Positions 51,906 to 61,316 of a stretch of 64,000 bases of DNA are shown here, piece after piece. The notes beneath the pieces were generated by a model, which was given only the letters and a program-made list of their open reading frames with translations, was not told where the DNA came from and did no database searches. Made by a program: the position numbers and the translations under genes. Where the stretch lies: the NCBI GenBank assembly GCA_963703565.1, contig CAVPEW010000030.1:62001-126000 (forward strand). Direction: 5' to 3'. How positions within the stretch are numbered: position 1 is the stretch's first letter; every line of letters starts with the position of its first letter. Source of the stretch: CAVPEW01 sp963703565. Its GTDB lineage: Bacteria > Actinomycetota > Acidimicrobiia > Acidimicrobiales > VFJN01.

Positions 51906-54900
51906 TCGGAGCCGGCGGCGCCGGCACCACCCGGGCGATCACGCCGAGCTGTTCGAACAGCTCGGCCGCCCTGGTGGCATCGGCGCCGCCGTCGCTGCCA
52001 TCGCGGCCGCGGACCGAGGCGAGCCGCGCTCTCAGCGCCCTCAGCTGCGCCTCCTCGTAGGGAAGGAACTGCGCCTCAGCGGCGTCGAGGCCGACCTTCA
52101 GGTGGTGCTCGGCCTCGGCCGTGTCGCCCAGGGCCAGCAGAGCCGACGCCCGTACCCGCTCGACGGGGGCCACCAGGACCGCTGCGTCCGCGCCGGCCGC
52201 GGCGACCGCCTTGTCGAGCACATCGAGCGCCCCCGTGGGGTCTCCGGCGTCGACCAGGCAGGACGAGCGGTGCACCGCCGCTTCGAGAGCGGTGCCCGCC
52301 ACGCCGAGCCGCTCGAGGTCGGCTTGAGCGGTGGCCAACAGCGTTGCCGCCTCGCCCGGTTCGCCTCGACCCGCCACGAGGCGGGCCAGCTGGATGTCCG
52401 CGAAGGCGGCGCCGTCGGGGAAGCCCGAGGCCCGCAGCACCCGGGAGGCCTCGGCCAGCAGCGGCTCGGCCTCGTCGTAGCGACCCTGGTTGACCAGGAT
52501 CTCGCCCACGTTCATGCCCATCCCGGCGGCCTGCCAGGAGTTGCCCGCCCGGTGCAGCACAGCTCGCGCCCGCTCGTACCAGCTGGTCGCACCGTCCCAG
52601 CGGCCGTGGAAGTACTCGTCGGCGCCAAGGGTGGTCATGACCGCGGCCTGGCCGTTGAGGTCACCGAGGTCCTCGAAGATCTCCAGGGCCTCCGATGATC
52701 GCCACGCCTGGTCGGCGCGCCCGAGCATCAGGTGCGCCCAGTCGAGCACCGTGTAGGCGCGCGCCAACGCTGACCGCTCGTCGCTGGCTCTGGCCGTCTC
52801 CACGGCGCGCTCGGCCGCCACGAGAGCGTCGCGGAACCGGCCCTGTGCCTGACGCACCAGAGCCGTCATCGTCTGCAGCTGGGCCTCGAGCGCCCTGGCC
52901 TCGCGACCCGGCAGGGCCGACAGGGTGCGCCGCGCCACGGCGATCTCGCGCAGCGCGCTCGGGAACGCCCCGGCACGCTCACGTGCCCGGGCCCGGCGCA
53001 GCAGCAGCCCTGCGGCGGACAGTGGATCCTGCGAGACCAGCCGCGACGCGCGCCGGTAGGCGTCGAGCGCCGCGTCGAACTGGCCCGCCTGCTCCTGTAC
53101 GTCGCCGAGCCTGGTGAGGACCTCCGCACGGGTCTCGTCGCTGACCTCGGGCAGTCTGCGGGCGGCGGCCAGTGCCCGCCGGTAGAGCACGGCGGCGTCG
53201 GAGTTGGCCGAGGCGCCACGCGCCCGGTCGCCGGCGACGATGCCGTAGCGCCACGCCTTGTCGAAGCGCTGCGCCTCAGAGAAGTGCAGCGACAGCGAGT
53301 CGGCGCTGCGTTCGGGCTCGTCGCCCGCGAGACGCTCGATCGCCTCGGCGGCGATCAGGTGCAGCTCGCGGCGACGCTCGTAGGGGAGGCGCCCGTAGGC
53401 CACCTCTTGGAGCAGGGCGTGACGGAACCGGTAGTGATCGCCGTCGACGGCGAGGTACTCGCCGAGTCGTGCCATCGTCGCGGGGTCGATGTCGAGGCCC
53501 TCGTGGCGCAGGATCTCCTGGCCGACGGGGATCGGGAACCGCCGGCCGAGCACCGCGGCATAACGCAGGACCTTGGTCGGCAGGGGCCCGAGCCGGTCGA
53601 GGCGCACGCCGATGACCGCGTCGACCGAGTCCGGCAGCGCCTCGAAGCTCCCCTCCGAACGCGTCGCGTCGACGATCTCGCGCACGTAGAGCGGGTGGCC
53701 GCCGGAGCGGCCGACGAGGGCGTCGACCTCGTGGGGGCGCAACGGCGCGGCACCGGAGGCGGCCACCACCAGCGCCTCGGTGTCGGCGGCGCTTAGGGGG
53801 GCCAGCTCGAGCGAGGGACCGGATGGGACGAAGCCACCCGACTCGGGCCGGCGCAGCACGATGACCGCCCAGCGGTTGGACTCGGCCGAATCGGCCAGTC
53901 GCCGCGCGACGTACGTCGAGGCCTCGTCGAGCCACTGGGCGTCGTCGAGCACGATCACCGCCGGTCCGCCCAGCGCTCGTCGGGCCAGCTCCTCGAACAG
54001 CTCGGCCACGCGCTCCTTGCGGAAGGCCGGATCGATCACCTCGGACTCGGCAGTGGGCGCGACCTGCACGTCGACCAGCTCGCCGATCAGGGGCAGGTAG
54101 GGCAGCAGGGCAGGTGCAAGAGCCCCGACACGGCGCGCCAGCGCGGCGGGGTCTCCCGGTGACGGGGGCCCCAGCTGGAGCAGGCGCCGCACGGGGTCTC
54201 GCAGCGCCCCGTAGGGGCGGGACGCCTCGTAGAGCTCGGCGACGACCTCGAACACCGGCAGGTCCGGGTGGGCGGACAGGGCCTCGGCGGCGATGCGCGA
54301 CTTGCCCATGCCGGCGTCGCCGACGACCCCGACCACCGACCCGTGCCCCGCCAGGGCCGATGCCAGCGCTGCGTCGAGCATGGCCAGCTCGACGGACCGG
54401 CCGGTGAAGGGGAGCTCGGAGGTGACCGCGGCGTCCTGGGCCCCGAGGGCCTCGCCCACGTCATAGGACTGCACGAGCTCGCTCTTGCCCTTCACCGCGA
54501 ACGGCTCGAGCGCTGCGGAAGCGAACCGGGTCCGTGAACCGGCCAACACCACCGGAGTGGCGTAGATGCGACCGGGCGGTGCTGCGCTCATCACCCGAGC
54601 GGCCAGGTTCACCGTGTCGCCCATCACCGTGTAGGCAGAGCGGAACGACGCGCCGACCTCGCCGACGAAGACGTGGCCGCGGTGCAAGCCGACCTGGACG
54701 GCCAGGCGCGGGCGGGCGTCGAGGACGGCGCGTGCGGCACGCAGGATGCGACCGTCGTCGTCCTCCAGGGCGCTGGGCACCCCGGCCACGGCGATCAACT
54801 TGCCTCCATCGGTGTCCACGTCGGTGCCGAGCAGGGTCACCCCTTCGGCCTCGATCGCCTCCTGGGCGGTGCGCACGAGCTCGTCGAGCGCCGAGGCCAC

Positions 54901-55788
54901 CACCGCCGGACCCTCGTCGGCCATGAGCCGGTCGACCCCTGTGAAGCGGAAGAACGCCACCGTGGCGACCCGGTGCTCGGGCTCGGGCCGGCCAGCGGCG
55001 AGGTGGGCCCGAAGCGCCGCGGGCACGAACGGGAGCACCGCGGGGCTCTCGGCCACGCCGGAGCGGTCCACCGCGTGCACCGGGGGTTCCACCCCGGCGC
55101 GCCGCCACCCGAGCAGGTGGCCGGGGCCCAGGGACCGCAGCGGGGCACGGCCGTGGAGCGCCTCCCGGGTCGTGTCACTGACGAGGATCTCGCCCGCGCT
55201 CGCCGCCTTCTCCATCGCGGCGACGGTCGAGGCGGCGGGCCCGGTGACGAGTAGCTCGATGTGCGACGAGCCGGCGCGGAAGAAGTGGACGGGACCGGTG
55301 TGGATCCCGACCGACATGGCCAGCGAGAGGGTGCCAACCGCGCTCGCCGCGGTCCGGCTCGTGTCGCGCAGCGACTGGCGCATCTCGACCGCGGCGGCGC
55401 ACGCCTGAGCAGCGTGGTCAGGACCGCGGAACGCCAGGAGCAGGGCGTCCCCGCCGAACTTGAGCAGTGAGCCCTGGCGAGCGCGTGCGGCGCCGAGCAT
55501 CCCGCCGAAGACCTCGTTGAGGATCCCCGTGAGCTGCTCGGCTCCGATGCGACCCAGCCGGGCGAGGCGCTCTGACAGCTTGGTGAAGCCCGAGATGTCG
55601 GCGAAGAGCAACGTGGCGTCGATCTCGTGCCACAGCGCGGGTCCGTCGGTCGACCACTCCAGCAGCACCTCTGGCACGAGACGCTGGAGATCGACGGCCT
55701 GCACGTCACGCTCGCCCGGCCCTCCCGCCGGCTCTGGACGGGAACGTCGCGGACCCACCTGCTCGATGGTCGCGCCGCCCACGGTCAT
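51892..55788 (-). CDS. Tandem class III cyclase plus AAA ATPase plus TPR protein, soluble adenylyl cyclase-like
   Basis: A 1298-residue cytoplasmic protein with the layout of mammalian soluble adenylyl cyclase. C1 (about 55-240) has both metal Asp residues, Asp64 (LLFADISGF) and Asp114 (KFGGDALL). C2 (about 272-445) has lost them (FFRFTGV) but keeps Lys330 and Asp391 for adenine choice, and Asn394 and Arg398 (DTVNLAAR) for catalysis. One complementary active site can thus form, making cAMP (inference). An ATPase follows (Walker A GDAGMGKS at 490-497, Walker B VIVLDDAQWLDE), then many TPR helices to the end. The ATG is 6 nt after TAACCT. Confidence 0.88.
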   Translation of the reverse strand: MTVGGATIEQVGPRRSRPEPAGGPGERDVQAVDLQRLVPEVLLEWSTDGPALWHEIDATLLFADISGFTKLSERLARLGRIGAEQLTGILNEVFGGMLGAARARQGSLLKFGGDALLLAFRGPDHAAQACAAAVEMRQSLRDTSRTAASAVGTLSLAMSVGIHTGPVHFFRAGSSHIELLVTGPAASTVAAMEKAASAGEILVSDTTREALHGRAPLRSLGPGHLLGWRRAGVEPPVHAVDRSGVAESPAVLPFVPAALRAHLAAGRPEPEHRVATVAFFRFTGVDRLMADEGPAVVASALDELVRTAQEAIEAEGVTLLGTDVDTDGGKLIAVAGVPSALEDDDGRILRAARAVLDARPRLAVQVGLHRGHVFVGEVGASFRSAYTVMGDTVNLAARVMSAAPPGRIYATPVVLAGSRTRFASAALEPFAVKGKSELVQSYDVGEALGAQDAAVTSELPFTGRSVELAMLDAALASALAGHGSVVGVVGDAGMGKSRIAAEALSAHPDLPVFEVVAELYEASRPYGALRDPVRRLLQLGPPSPGDPAALARRVGALAPALLPYLPLIGELVDVQVAPTAESEVIDPAFRKERVAELFEELARRALGGPAVIVLDDAQWLDEASTYVARRLADSAESNRWAVIVLRRPESGGFVPSGPSLELAPLSAADTEALVVAASGAAPLRPHEVDALVGRSGGHPLYVREIVDATRSEGSFEALPDSVDAVIGVRLDRLGPLPTKVLRYAAVLGRRFPIPVGQEILRHEGLDIDPATMARLGEYLAVDGDHYRFRHALLQEVAYGRLPYERRRELHLIAAEAIERLAGDEPERSADSLSLHFSEAQRFDKAWRYGIVAGDRARGASANSDAAVLYRRALAAARRLPEVSDETRAEVLTRLGDVQEQAGQFDAALDAYRRASRLVSQDPLSAAGLLLRRARARERAGAFPSALREIAVARRTLSALPGREARALEAQLQTMTALVRQAQGRFRDALVAAERAVETARASDERSALARAYTVLDWAHLMLGRADQAWRSSEALEIFEDLGDLNGQAAVMTTLGADEYFHGRWDGATSWYERARAVLHRAGNSWQAAGMGMNVGEILVNQGRYDEAEPLLAEASRVLRASGFPDGAAFADIQLARLVAGRGEPGEAATLLATAQADLERLGVAGTALEAAVHRSSCLVDAGDPTGALDVLDKAVAAAGADAAVLVAPVERVRASALLALGDTAEAEHHLKVGLDAAEAQFLPYEEAQLRALRARLASVRGRDGSDGGADATRAAELFEQLGVIARVVPAPPAPISGS

Positions 55789-55794
55789 GACCGC

Positions 55795-55800
55795 AGGTTA
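55795..55800 (-). promoter_or_regulatory. TANNNT -10 hexamer for the cyclase gene
   Basis: TAACCT on the minus strand ends exactly 6 nt before the ATG; leaderless type. Confidence 0.45.
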
Positions 55801-55918
55801 GGTGCAGGGGTCGGGCGCCGGAGGATGGCGTACGCGTATCCGGGCGAATCGGACAGGCCGTTCGGCCCGTTCTCGACCATGTGCTCAAGGCGCCGCCCGG
55901 TCGGGCCGATCCGGCGAC

Positions 55919-57881
55919 GTGACCGTGCCCGCGCCTGCCGTCGCCCCCGTCCTGCGGATGGGGATCGAACCCATCCGACGTCGCCGCGTCACCCGGGTCG
56001 CGGCGGTGGCGGCGATGGTCGTCACGATCGCGTACCTGGGGTGGCGGCTCACCTCGACGCTGGCCTGGGGCTGCTGGTGGGTGTCGCTGCCCCTGTTGGG
56101 ACTCGAGGTTCACGCCGCCGTGAGCCTCTGCTTGTTCACGTGGTCGACGTGGGACCTGGACGCCGCGGCGCGTCCCGCTCCGGTCAGGGCCGCGCCGGGA
56201 CGGGTCGCGGTGCTGATCCCAACCTACAACGAGGCGCCCGACGTGCTGCTGCCCGTCATCGCCGCCGCCGTGGAGCTCGAGCCGGCACACGAGACCTGGG
56301 TCCTCGACGACGGCGACCGTCCCGAGATCGCTGCGCTCGCCGCCTCCCTGGGGGCGCGGTACCTGGCCCGGCCGACCCACGAGCACGCCAAGGCCGGCAA
56401 CGTCAACCACGCTCTCGAGCACGTCGGCGCCGACTTCGTCGCCATCCTCGATGCTGATCACGTGGCGCTGCCGGGCCTGCTGGTGGACACGCTCGGCTAC
56501 TTCGACGACGAGCGGCTGGCACTGGTTCAGACGCCTCAGGACTTCTACAACCTCGACTCGTTCGAGCACGCGGGGGCCGGCCGGCGCGGGCGCCACGCCT
56601 ACAACGAGCAGGCGCTGTTCTACCGTGTGATCCAACCCGGCAAGAACCGCTGGGGCGCCGCCTTCTGGTGCGGGACCGGAGCCGTGGTGCGCGTCGAGCG
56701 CGCTGCGCGAGGTGGGCGGGGTCGCCACCGACAGCATCACCGAGGACATCCTGACCACGGTGCGCCTCCACCGGCACGGCTGGCGCACCGTGTACCACAA
56801 CGACGTCCTGGCCCGAGGCCTCGCTGCGGCCGACGCCCACCAGTACGCCACCCAGCGCCTCCGCTGGGGCACCGGCGCCATGCAGGTGTTGCGCGGCCCG
56901 GACAACCCACTCACCTGCCCGGGCCTGCGGCTGAGCCAGCGCGCCTGCTACGCCGCGACCCTCATGGGCTGGTTCGACGCCTGGCGTTCGCTGGGCTACC
57001 TGCTCGTGCCGATGGTCGTGCTGGTCACCGGGGCGGTACCGATCCGCGCCGACGTGGGGACCTTCGCGATCGCCTTCGGTGTGACCTTCGCGTTGCAGCG
57101 CCTCGCCCTGGCCCGCCTCGGGCGGGGTCTGGCACCGATGGTGACGTCCACGGTGTTCGACATCGTGCGCCTCGCTCCCAACCTCGCGGCCACAGGCACC
57201 CTGTTGGGGTCGCGCGACCACAGCTTCAACGTCACGCCCAAGGGCCGCACCGGCACCGACCGGGTCCACGGTCGCGAGCCGGTCCTGCTCGACCTGCTGC
57301 TGCTGGCGAGCACCTTCACAGCCATGTGGTTCGCGGCCAGCGCTGCGGGATGGACCCCACTGCACTACGGCGTGCCCTGGGCGGCCTTCGGGGCCGCCGG
57401 CTGGCTGGTGGTCAACTCGATGCTCGTCTCCGCTGCCGTCTCGCGCATCCGCCACCCCCGCTTCGCCGCCGAGCGCCGAGCCTCGGTGCGCTTCGCGGTG
57501 TCGCTGGACGGCGCTCTCGCCACCACCACCTTGCCTGGCGATCCGGGCCCGTCCCATCCGGTCCGGATCGTGGACCTCTCGCTCACCGGCGCGCGCATCT
57601 GCGCTCGAGAACTGCCCGAGTCGGGGACCGTTGTGCGCCTGGCCGTGCACGATGCCGACGGTCCGCTCGTGCTGGAGGCTCAGGTGAGGGGTCGCTGGCG
57701 CGATCACGCCGGCCTGGAGTTCGGTCCCGGCCAGGTCGGCGCCCGGGCCCAGCTCGCGCGCCGGCTCTTCCACGACGAGGTGGCCGGGCTGGTCTGCGAC
57801 GAGTCCGACCCGAGCGGCAGCGAGAGGCCCATCCCCGCGCCCGGGCAGGAGCGGCGCAGCTCGCACCTCGCCATGGCTTGA
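55919..57881 (+). CDS. BcsA-like processive glycosyltransferase with C-terminal PilZ domain (frame break near 56695)
   Basis: A membrane beta-glycan synthase of the cellulose synthase type, about 653 residues once repaired. Before the break: two helices, VAVLIPTYNEAPDVLLP, the UDP-binding DDGDRPE, the DxD-type DADH and the TPQDFYN loop. After it: SITEDILTTVRLH (TED motif), QRLRWGTGAMQV (QRxRW), further helices and a PilZ domain with RRASVR and DLSLTGARI, the two c-di-GMP contacts. Dropping one base near 56695 gives RVEALREVGGVATD. No BcsB is nearby, so the polymer is unproven. Start GTG 55919 or 55925. Confidence 0.87.
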
Positions 57882-57904
57882 ACCCTCCGAGGACGATGGC
57901 GCCG

Positions 57905-58164
57905 GCGAGTCACCCTTGACGAGGCTGGTGGTCAGGATGGCGCCGGCGTTGACCATCGGGTTGAAGGGGCGGCCGTCGCAGGTCGAAGCTTCCCCACGTC
58001 GTAGCGGTCGCCGTCGACGGTGACCACAGAGACGGCGAAGCAGTCGGGGTCGGCCCGACCCAGCGGTGGGATGTAGGCGGCGACCGTGCCGTCTCGCACC
58101 TCGAGCAGGTCGCGGTGCACCCGGTCAGCTCGGCCTGCAACGGCAGCCGCTTGGGATCGATCAT
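57905..58164 (-). pseudogene. glsA: Remnant of a glutaminase gene
   Basis: The 510-bp gap between the BcsA-like gene and the nitronate monooxygenase holds broken pieces of a glutaminase A gene. The start survives (ATG 58164, GGAG upstream, MIDPKRLPLQAEL). After a frame change comes RVHRDLLEVRDGTVAAYIPP and FAVSVVTVDGDRYDVG, the family's N-terminal segment. It then jumps, with about 50-70 residues missing, to GRPFNPMVNAGAILTTSLV, after which the gene ends. Both frame shift and deletion are present, so this is real decay and not one consensus error. The rest of the gap shows nothing else I can support. Confidence 0.75.
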
Positions 58165-58391
58165 CGTCGTGGCTCCACCGCTCGCTCGACGGCCGCAGCG
58201 AAGCGACCAGATCGGTGGGTCGGCGGTGTCTCACCAAGGTGACCGGCGGACCAACTAGAAGCGCGCTCTGGATCATCCGGGACCTCGCGGCATGGTGGCC
58301 GCCGATCGTGCAGGGTCACCGGTCGACTCCTACGCTTCGCGCCACCGTCCGACTCCTGGGGGAGGAGACGCGCCGTGGGCGCGCACCGCAC

Positions 58392-59378
58392 ATGATTCAG
58401 ACCCGACTGACCGAGATGCTCGACTGCGACCACCCCGTCATGCTCGCCGGCATGGGCGGCGTGTCATACGCCGAGCTCGTCGCCGCGGTGAGCGCTGCGG
58501 GTGGCTTCGGCACCATGGGGGCAGCCCCGATGGGGATCGAGCGCATGCGGGCCGACATGGCCGAGGTCCGCTCCCGCACCGACCGGCCCTTCGGCGTCGA
58601 CCTGCTGACGGCCCTGCCCGAGGGTCTCACCGAATCGGTCGAGGCGATCATCGCCGGCGGAGCGTCCGTCTTCGTGGCGGGGCTCGGCGTCCCCCGCGAC
58701 GTGGTCGACCTGTGCCACCGGTCAGGCGTGCTGGTGATCAACATGTGCGGCAAGGTCCGCCACGCCCTGGCCGCGGTGGAGGCGGGATGCGACGTTGTCG
58801 TCGCCCAGGGGACCGAGGCCGGCGGCCACACGGGACAGGTGGCGACCATGGCGCTGGTGCCCCAGGTCGTCGACGCGGTGGGCGACCGCGTGCCAGTGGT
58901 CGCCGCCGGCGGCATCGTCGATGGGCGGGGCCTGGCCGCCGCCCTTGCCCTCGGTGCCGACGGGGTGTGGATGGGCACCCGGTTCATCGCCACGCCCGAA
59001 GCGAACGTCGTGGACGGCTACAGGGAGGCGATCCTGGCCGCCCAGGGGGAGGACACCGTGATCACCCGGGCCTACACGGGCAAGACGCTGCGGGCGATAC
59101 GCAACTCCTACACGCAGTACTTCGAGGACAACCCGGGCGAGCTCGCGCGGTTCCCTGACCAGATCATGCGCTCTGCGGGCGACGGCGCCATGCACCTCGG
59201 TGCTCACGGCGCGGCCGAGGGTGTGGACCCGACGAAGGAGTGCTTCGCCGCCGGCCAGGGGATAGGCGGGATCGACGACGTGGTACCTGCCGGCGAGCTG
59301 GTCGAGCGAATCGTGGCCGAGGCGGAGCGGGCTTTGGAGCGGGCTGGCGCGCTGCGCTCGGCGGGGACTCGAGGATGA
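58392..59378 (+). CDS. Nitronate monooxygenase family flavoprotein
   Basis: A 328-residue FMN TIM-barrel protein of the nitronate monooxygenase (2-nitropropane dioxygenase) group: LDCDHPVMLAGMGGVSYAELVAAVSAAGGFGTMG at the N-terminus, VAQGTEAGGHTG with the phosphate-binding Gly, and VVAAGGIVDGRGLAAALALGADGVWMGTRF. It oxidises nitronates, or a related substrate, with FMN and O2. The ATG at 58392 fits the domain. Its stop overlaps the next oxidoreductase gene (ATGA). Confidence 0.92.
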   Translation: MIQTRLTEMLDCDHPVMLAGMGGVSYAELVAAVSAAGGFGTMGAAPMGIERMRADMAEVRSRTDRPFGVDLLTALPEGLTESVEAIIAGGASVFVAGLGVPRDVVDLCHRSGVLVINMCGKVRHALAAVEAGCDVVVAQGTEAGGHTGQVATMALVPQVVDAVGDRVPVVAAGGIVDGRGLAAALALGADGVWMGTRFIATPEANVVDGYREAILAAQGEDTVITRAYTGKTLRAIRNSYTQYFEDNPGELARFPDQIMRSAGDGAMHLGAHGAAEGVDPTKECFAAGQGIGGIDDVVPAGELVERIVAEAERALERAGALRSAGTRG

Positions 59379-60307
59379 CAGCGGACGAGGCGCCGGTCGC
59401 GGTGGGGTCGATCCCGCCGCTGCAGCTCTCCGATCCCGATGCGGCTCGGGCCATCCTGGCCGAGATGGCCGACGCCGGGGTCGACCACCTCGTGGTCGGC
59501 GATCACGTCAGCTTCTTCGGCGGCTTCGGCGTGGACGGCCTCCTCCACGCCACCGCACTGTCCATGCTGCACCCCACCCTCGCCGTGCACACCAGCGTGT
59601 ACCTGCTGGTCCTGCGCCACCCGGTGCTGGTGGCCCGCCAGCTCTCGACGCTGTCGTCGATGGCGCCGGGACGGCTGGTCCTCGGCGTCGGTGTCGCCGG
59701 GGAGGACCGCAACGAGGTCGCTGCGTGCGGTGTCGATCCGAGCACCCGGGGCCGCCGAATGGACGAGACCATGTCACTGCTGCGAGCGCTCATGACCGGC
59801 GAGGCGGTCACCCACGACGGCGAGTTCTTCTCGCTCGCCGAGCCGACCTCGGTGCGCCCCGCGCCACCCGTGCCGGTGCCGATGGTCGTAGGCGGCCGCT
59901 CCGAAGCGGCGGTGCGCCGAGCCGGGCGCCTCGGCGACGGCTGGCTGGGCATCTGGGTCTCGCCCGATCGCTTCGCCAGGGCGGTCGCCCAGGCGGCCGA
60001 GGCTGCCGAGGAGGCTGGGCGCGGCGAGGTCGACTGGCGGCACGGGATGACGGTCTGGTGCGGGTTCGGCGACGACGCCGATGAGGGTCGTGCCGTGGTC
60101 TCGCGCGCCATGGAGGGGGTCTACGGCATCCCGTTCGAGCGCTTCGACCGCTACGTGCCTCGCGGCACCCCGGCCGACATCGCCGAAGCCTTGCGGCCTT
60201 ACGTGGAGGTCGGCTGTCGGACGTTCAACCTGCTCGCCCAGACCGATGATCCCGCTGGCCTGCCGGCCGCGGTCGGCGAGGTCCGCCGACTGCTCGCGAC
60301 CCGCTGA
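59375..60307 (+). CDS. LLM-class F420-type oxidoreductase
   Basis: A 310-residue luciferase-like TIM-barrel protein. Signatures are AGVDHLVVGDHVSFFGG, APGRLVLGVGVAGEDRNEVAACG, GRRMDETMSLLRALMTGEAVTHDGEFFSL and VPMVVGGRSEAAVRRAGRLGDGWLG. In actinobacteria this group mostly uses F420, though FMN is possible. Substrate unknown. It is coupled to the nitronate monooxygenase gene, and its 3' end overlaps the J-domain gene by about 109 bp. Confidence 0.9.
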   Translation: MTADEAPVAVGSIPPLQLSDPDAARAILAEMADAGVDHLVVGDHVSFFGGFGVDGLLHATALSMLHPTLAVHTSVYLLVLRHPVLVARQLSTLSSMAPGRLVLGVGVAGEDRNEVAACGVDPSTRGRRMDETMSLLRALMTGEAVTHDGEFFSLAEPTSVRPAPPVPVPMVVGGRSEAAVRRAGRLGDGWLGIWVSPDRFARAVAQAAEAAEEAGRGEVDWRHGMTVWCGFGDDADEGRAVVSRAMEGVYGIPFERFDRYVPRGTPADIAEALRPYVEVGCRTFNLLAQTDDPAGLPAAVGEVRRLLATR

Positions 60308-60759
60308 GCGCACCCACGGGTGGGTGCCGCCACGGCGGCCGCGCCCACCACCTCGGGCGAGGCCACGAAGGCGTACGCGAACAGCGCCAAGAGGATGAGC
60401 GCGGCCAGCACGACCACGACGACCAGCAGCCAGCGGAGCAGCCGACCTCGGGGGTCCAGGCCTTCGGGATCCCAGAGGTCGTCGTCGAGCACCACCGGAC
60501 GCGGCATGGGGGCGACCCGGGGAGGTGGCGCCGCGTTCCCGTGCGCCGCCGGGCCGAGCCCCATCCGGCGGTCGTAATCGAGTCGCGCTGCGGGGTCCGA
60601 CAGGACCCGCCAGGCCTCGTTCAACTCCGCCATCGCGCGAGCGGAACCGGCTCCGTTGCGGTCGGGGTGCAGCTGCCGGGCGCGGGAGCGGTAGGCGGCT
60701 CGAAGCTCGGGGGGCGCTGCCGAGGGTGTGACCCCCAGCCGCTCGTAGAAGGTGGTCAC
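60199..60759 (-). CDS. Membrane-anchored J-domain protein (3' end doubtful)
   Basis: A 186-residue protein with an N-terminal J domain (residues 3-65, FYERLGVTPSAAPPELRAAYRSRA, HPD at 31-33) and one membrane helix (about 108-132). It should recruit DnaK to the membrane. After the helix (ASPEVVGAAAVAAP) the frame runs on through the 3' end of the convergent LLM gene with an Arg/Ser-rich tail. A hairpin CACCCAC-GG-GTGGGTG at 60311-60326 suggests the true end is nearer 60330, so a small indel here is possible. Confidence 0.72.
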   Translation of the reverse strand: MTTFYERLGVTPSAAPPELRAAYRSRARQLHPDRNGAGSARAMAELNEAWRVLSDPAARLDYDRRMGLGPAAHGNAAPPPRVAPMPRPVVLDDDLWDPEGLDPRGRLLRWLLVVVVVLAALILLALFAYAFVASPEVVGAAAVAAPTRGCAQRVASSRRTSPTAAGRPAGSSVWASRLNVRQPTST

Positions 60760-60822
60760 GCCCGGCGGCGCGCTCGTCGCGACATGGCGGCCTCCCGGCT
60801 GGGCACGCTACCCGGGCGCGAG

Positions 60823-60848
60823 CCGACCCCGGCCGGAGCCGGGGTCGG
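60823..60848. terminator. Hairpin downstream of the GlsB/YeaQ gene
   Basis: A perfect 11-bp stem (CCGACCCCGGC at 60823-60833 with 60838-60848) and CGGA tetraloop, in the 159-bp gap after the minus-strand gene at 60919. No T-tract. Confidence 0.5.
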
Positions 60849-60918
60849 GCTGCGCTTGGCGGGCTGGACGACCGCCGTGCCGGCCGGTCGAGCGTGTTGC
60901 CGCCCGGCCGGCGGGCGA

Positions 60919-61200
60919 TCACACGCGGATGCCGTGGCTGCTGCGTCGACTCGAGCGGAAGACCAGCAGGGCCACCACGGCGCCGACGACGGAACCCACG
61001 ATGCCCGAGGGCTGCAATGCACCCTCTTCGAGGTCGGAGCCGAACAGCAGGTAGCCGAGGAAGCCACCGACGAAGGAGCCGACCAGGCCGAGCAGGATCG
61101 TCCCGCCGACGCCCATGGGATCGGAGCCCGGAACGAGGACCCTTGCGACGGCGCCGGCGATGAGACCGAGGATCACGAAGCCGATGGCGAGAGTGAGCAC
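60919..61200 (-). CDS. GlsB/YeaQ/YmgE (transglycosylase-associated) family membrane protein
   Basis: A 93-residue protein with three membrane helices: IGFVILGLIAGAVARVLVPG, VGGTILLGLVGSFVGGFLGYLLFG and GIVGSVVGAVVALLVF, then a basic tail RSSRRSS. The Gly-rich helices and the PGxDPMGxxGT loop are those of this family, often stress-induced and of unknown function. The GTG start has GGAGG close upstream. Confidence 0.9.
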   Translation of the reverse strand: MLTLAIGFVILGLIAGAVARVLVPGSDPMGVGGTILLGLVGSFVGGFLGYLLFGSDLEEGALQPSGIVGSVVGAVVALLVFRSSRRSSHGIRV

Positions 61201-61316
61201 GAGAGCCTCCGATGTCGGTTGTGTGCTGTCGGGTCTGGCGGCTCCGCCGGCCGTGGCCCGTGGCGCCAGTTCCCTCCGGTCTCGCCGGGAAACCCTGCGT
61301 GCGAGCTGACGCCGGA

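Noticed and set aside
55960..55990. A tRNA T-arm look-alike on the minus strand (ATGGG-TTCGATC-CCCAT)
   Set aside because: It lies inside the coding start of the BcsA-like gene (MGIEPI), and no matching acceptor, D or anticodon arms are found at the right spacing.
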